Shown here in pieces: positions 57,266 to 58,644 of a stretch of DNA of 58,644 nt. The stretch is from Litoreibacter meonggei (GTDB taxonomy: Bacteria > Pseudomonadota > Alphaproteobacteria > Rhodobacterales > Rhodobacteraceae), in assembly GCF_003663885.1 (NCBI RefSeq), contig NZ_RCCE01000010.1:1-58644 (forward strand), in the 5' to 3' direction. The notes beneath the pieces are model-generated. The model saw only the letters and a program-made list of their open reading frames with translations. It searched no databases and was not told the origin of the DNA. Position numbers and translations under genes: made by a program. The first letter of the stretch is position 1. Every line of letters begins with the position of its first letter.

Positions 57266-58495
57266 TTGAGCATATATGCCCCAAGCCTATGGATTTCTCC
57301 TGCCTTGACCTCCCCCGCCCCAACTCTTGTGGTCTTTCAGCACGGCCATTTTGCCGAGGCTCACGCGAAAGCTCAGTCCGGCGCGCCCGAGACCTACCGT
57401 GATCAGTATGCGTCTGTGGCGTATGTGGCGGGGCTGGCAGCAGCCTATAATGTCACCACATTGTCCATCTGTGATGCCGCGCATGACATGGTTCTTGCCC
57501 CGAACCTGCGCTCGATCGGCGTGCCCTTGGCGCAAATGAATGCGGGCAAAGCAGACTCTATTCTTGCTGAACTTGCGCCAGACTTAATGGTTCTGCGCGC
57601 GCCCTATTCGGCCGCGCTGCGGTATGCCGCGGCGCATGCAACCCCCAGCTTGCCGTGTTTTGCGGACATCTTTCAAACCCGATCCGGGCTGCGGGGGCTT
57701 AAAGACACCTGGCGATTTGCGGCCCTGCGCCGCTTGCTGAGCGGGGCGCACATCCCTTGCGTGGCCAATCACAGCCTGAACGCCTCGCGGGCGTTGGTGG
57801 ATGTGATCGGCCTGCCACCGCAGCGTGTCGTTCCTTGGGATTGGACCCGCGTCACCCCCGCCCCCCACGGCAAGGACCATGCTGGCGATCTGCCCCGCGC
57901 CTTCTATGCCGGAGTGCTGAGCGAAGCCAAAGGCGTAGGCGATTGTCTGGACGCTATCCGGCTGCTCAAGGATCAGGGGCTGATTTTGTCGCTTAGCCTC
58001 GCGGGCAAGGGCACCGAGGATATGCCAATAGAAGCGTGGCAAAACCGTGCACAGGTCATGGGTATCTCGGATCAGGTGACCTTCCTTGGGCTTATTCCCA
58101 ATGCGCAGGTGCGCGCTCGCATGGCCGCCCATGACATGGTGCTGGTTCCGTCACGCCACACGTATCCCGAAGGGTTGCCCAACACGATCTATGAAGGTCT
58201 CGCCTCCCGGTCTCCATTGGTGATTTCTGATCACCCTGCTTTCGCGGGGCGTCTGACCCATGGCCAAGGCTGCGTGCAGTTCAAGGCCGGTGATCCGTCA
58301 GCTTTGGCCCGCGCCATGTCGACGCTTTGCGCCCAGCCCGCGCTTTACAGCCGCCTGTCACACGGCGCAGATCTGGCGTTAAACAGGCTCTATATTGGCT
58401 TGGAGTGGTCCGATCTGGTCCAGCACTTCCTTGATGACCCAAGTGATGCCACCGGATGGGTCTTGCGCCATTCCCTTAGCGCGCAACAGGTCTGA
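57266..58495 (+). CDS. Glycosyltransferase family 4
   Basis: The 409-residue frame starts with a TTG at 57266, and other weak starts are possible. The N-domain contains LVVFQHGHFAEAHAKAQSG and ending VVPWDWTRVTPAP. The donor domain has YAGVLSEAKGVGDCLDAIRL, LAGKGTEDMPIEAWQNRAQV and LVPSRHTYPEGLPNTIYEGL (EX7E-type). The last 20 bases overlap the end of the convergent membrane protein gene that crosses the junction. Confidence 0.86.
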   Translation: MSIYAPSLWISPALTSPAPTLVVFQHGHFAEAHAKAQSGAPETYRDQYASVAYVAGLAAAYNVTTLSICDAAHDMVLAPNLRSIGVPLAQMNAGKADSILAELAPDLMVLRAPYSAALRYAAAHATPSLPCFADIFQTRSGLRGLKDTWRFAALRRLLSGAHIPCVANHSLNASRALVDVIGLPPQRVVPWDWTRVTPAPHGKDHAGDLPRAFYAGVLSEAKGVGDCLDAIRLLKDQGLILSLSLAGKGTEDMPIEAWQNRAQVMGISDQVTFLGLIPNAQVRARMAAHDMVLVPSRHTYPEGLPNTIYEGLASRSPLVISDHPAFAGRLTHGQGCVQFKAGDPSALARAMSTLCAQPALYSRLSHGADLALNRLYIGLEWSDLVQHFLDDPSDATGWVLRHSLSAQQV

Positions 58496-58644
58496 GCCGC
58501 AATCGCCCCACCGCCCATATAATCAAAATCGGCCCTGCTATCTCAAAGAAAAGCGCCATCCCACCCAGTACTGGTGTATTGAGCGCGCGATCTAGCTTTT
58601 CAATTTGCGCCACGCGCAGAAGTAAAAAACCGGCAACGCAAACG
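58476..58644 (-). CDS. Membrane protein crossing the junction, C-terminal part
   Basis: This is the other piece of the gene at 1-523. It includes the last 24 residues plus the duplicated 95-bp overlap (58550-58644 repeats 1-95). It ends at TAA 58478-58476, 20 bp inside the convergent glycosyltransferase. The frame matches exactly when 58549 is joined to 1. Confidence 0.72.
   Translation of the reverse strand, partial: VCVAGFLLLRVAQIEKLDRALNTPVLGGMALFFEIAGPILIIWAVGRLRLRPVAR
58550..58644. repeat. Terminal direct repeat, right copy (circular overlap)
   Basis: Exact second copy of bases 1-95. When the molecule is treated as a circle, one of the two copies should be removed. Confidence 0.93.

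Overview
The window looks like one complete circular plasmid of 58,549 bp. The first 95 bases (1-95) recur exactly as the last 95 (58550-58644), as expected when a circle is written out linearly with an assembly overlap. A RepA-type replication initiator, a DnaA box with three iterons, a parAB locus and parS-like palindromes support this. Gene content and family styles (RepA/ParAB module, VPLPA-CTERM protein with a matching exosortase, several exopolysaccharide genes of the PEP-CTERM-associated type) point to a marine alphaproteobacterium of the Rhodobacteraceae/Roseobacter group. The genus cannot be decided from the sequence. I see no conjugation, mobilisation, transposase, toxin-antitoxin, tRNA, rRNA or CRISPR features.

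Layout. 1-4700: a membrane protein gene that crosses the circular junction, repA, the origin, parA, parB and parS. 4697-10338: a membrane acyltransferase, a very large secreted beta-helix protein with a proline-rich stalk, and a rhomboid protease. 10378-19731: a divergent polysaccharide export block. Leftward it encodes an initiating sugar transferase, a PrsT-like TPR lipoprotein, a Wza-type export protein and an outer-membrane barrel protein. Rightward it encodes an ExeA-like ATPase, a Wzz/GumC chain-length protein and a BY-kinase-like ATPase. 19888-25985: an insert of different character with a sulfotransferase, an Asp/Glu-hydantoin racemase, a cyclodipeptide-synthase-like protein, a GNAT acetyltransferase and an A-T-TE NRPS-like enzyme. 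The last three overlap at their start and stop codons. 26334-26972: the VPLPA-CTERM protein. 27127-58495: a long polysaccharide assembly and decoration region with MBOAT/SGNH, Wzx, Wzy, glycosyltransferases of families 2, 4, 26 and 61, two acyltransferase-3/SGNH proteins, five sulfotransferases, a SAT-FkbH-ACP fusion and an exosortase fused to an EpsI domain.

Working model (inference). The plasmid encodes nearly a full Wzx/Wzy-type machine for a heavily sulfated, acylated and possibly glycerylated surface polysaccharide, coupled to an exosortase sorting system. It carries no nucleotide-sugar synthesis genes and no PAPS synthesis genes, so the chromosome must supply those precursors. The two least ordinary parts are the CDPS-like/GNAT/NRPS operon, whose product I cannot predict, and the SAT-FkbH-ACP fusion, which could load a glyceryl unit on its own carrier domain and pass it to a sugar.
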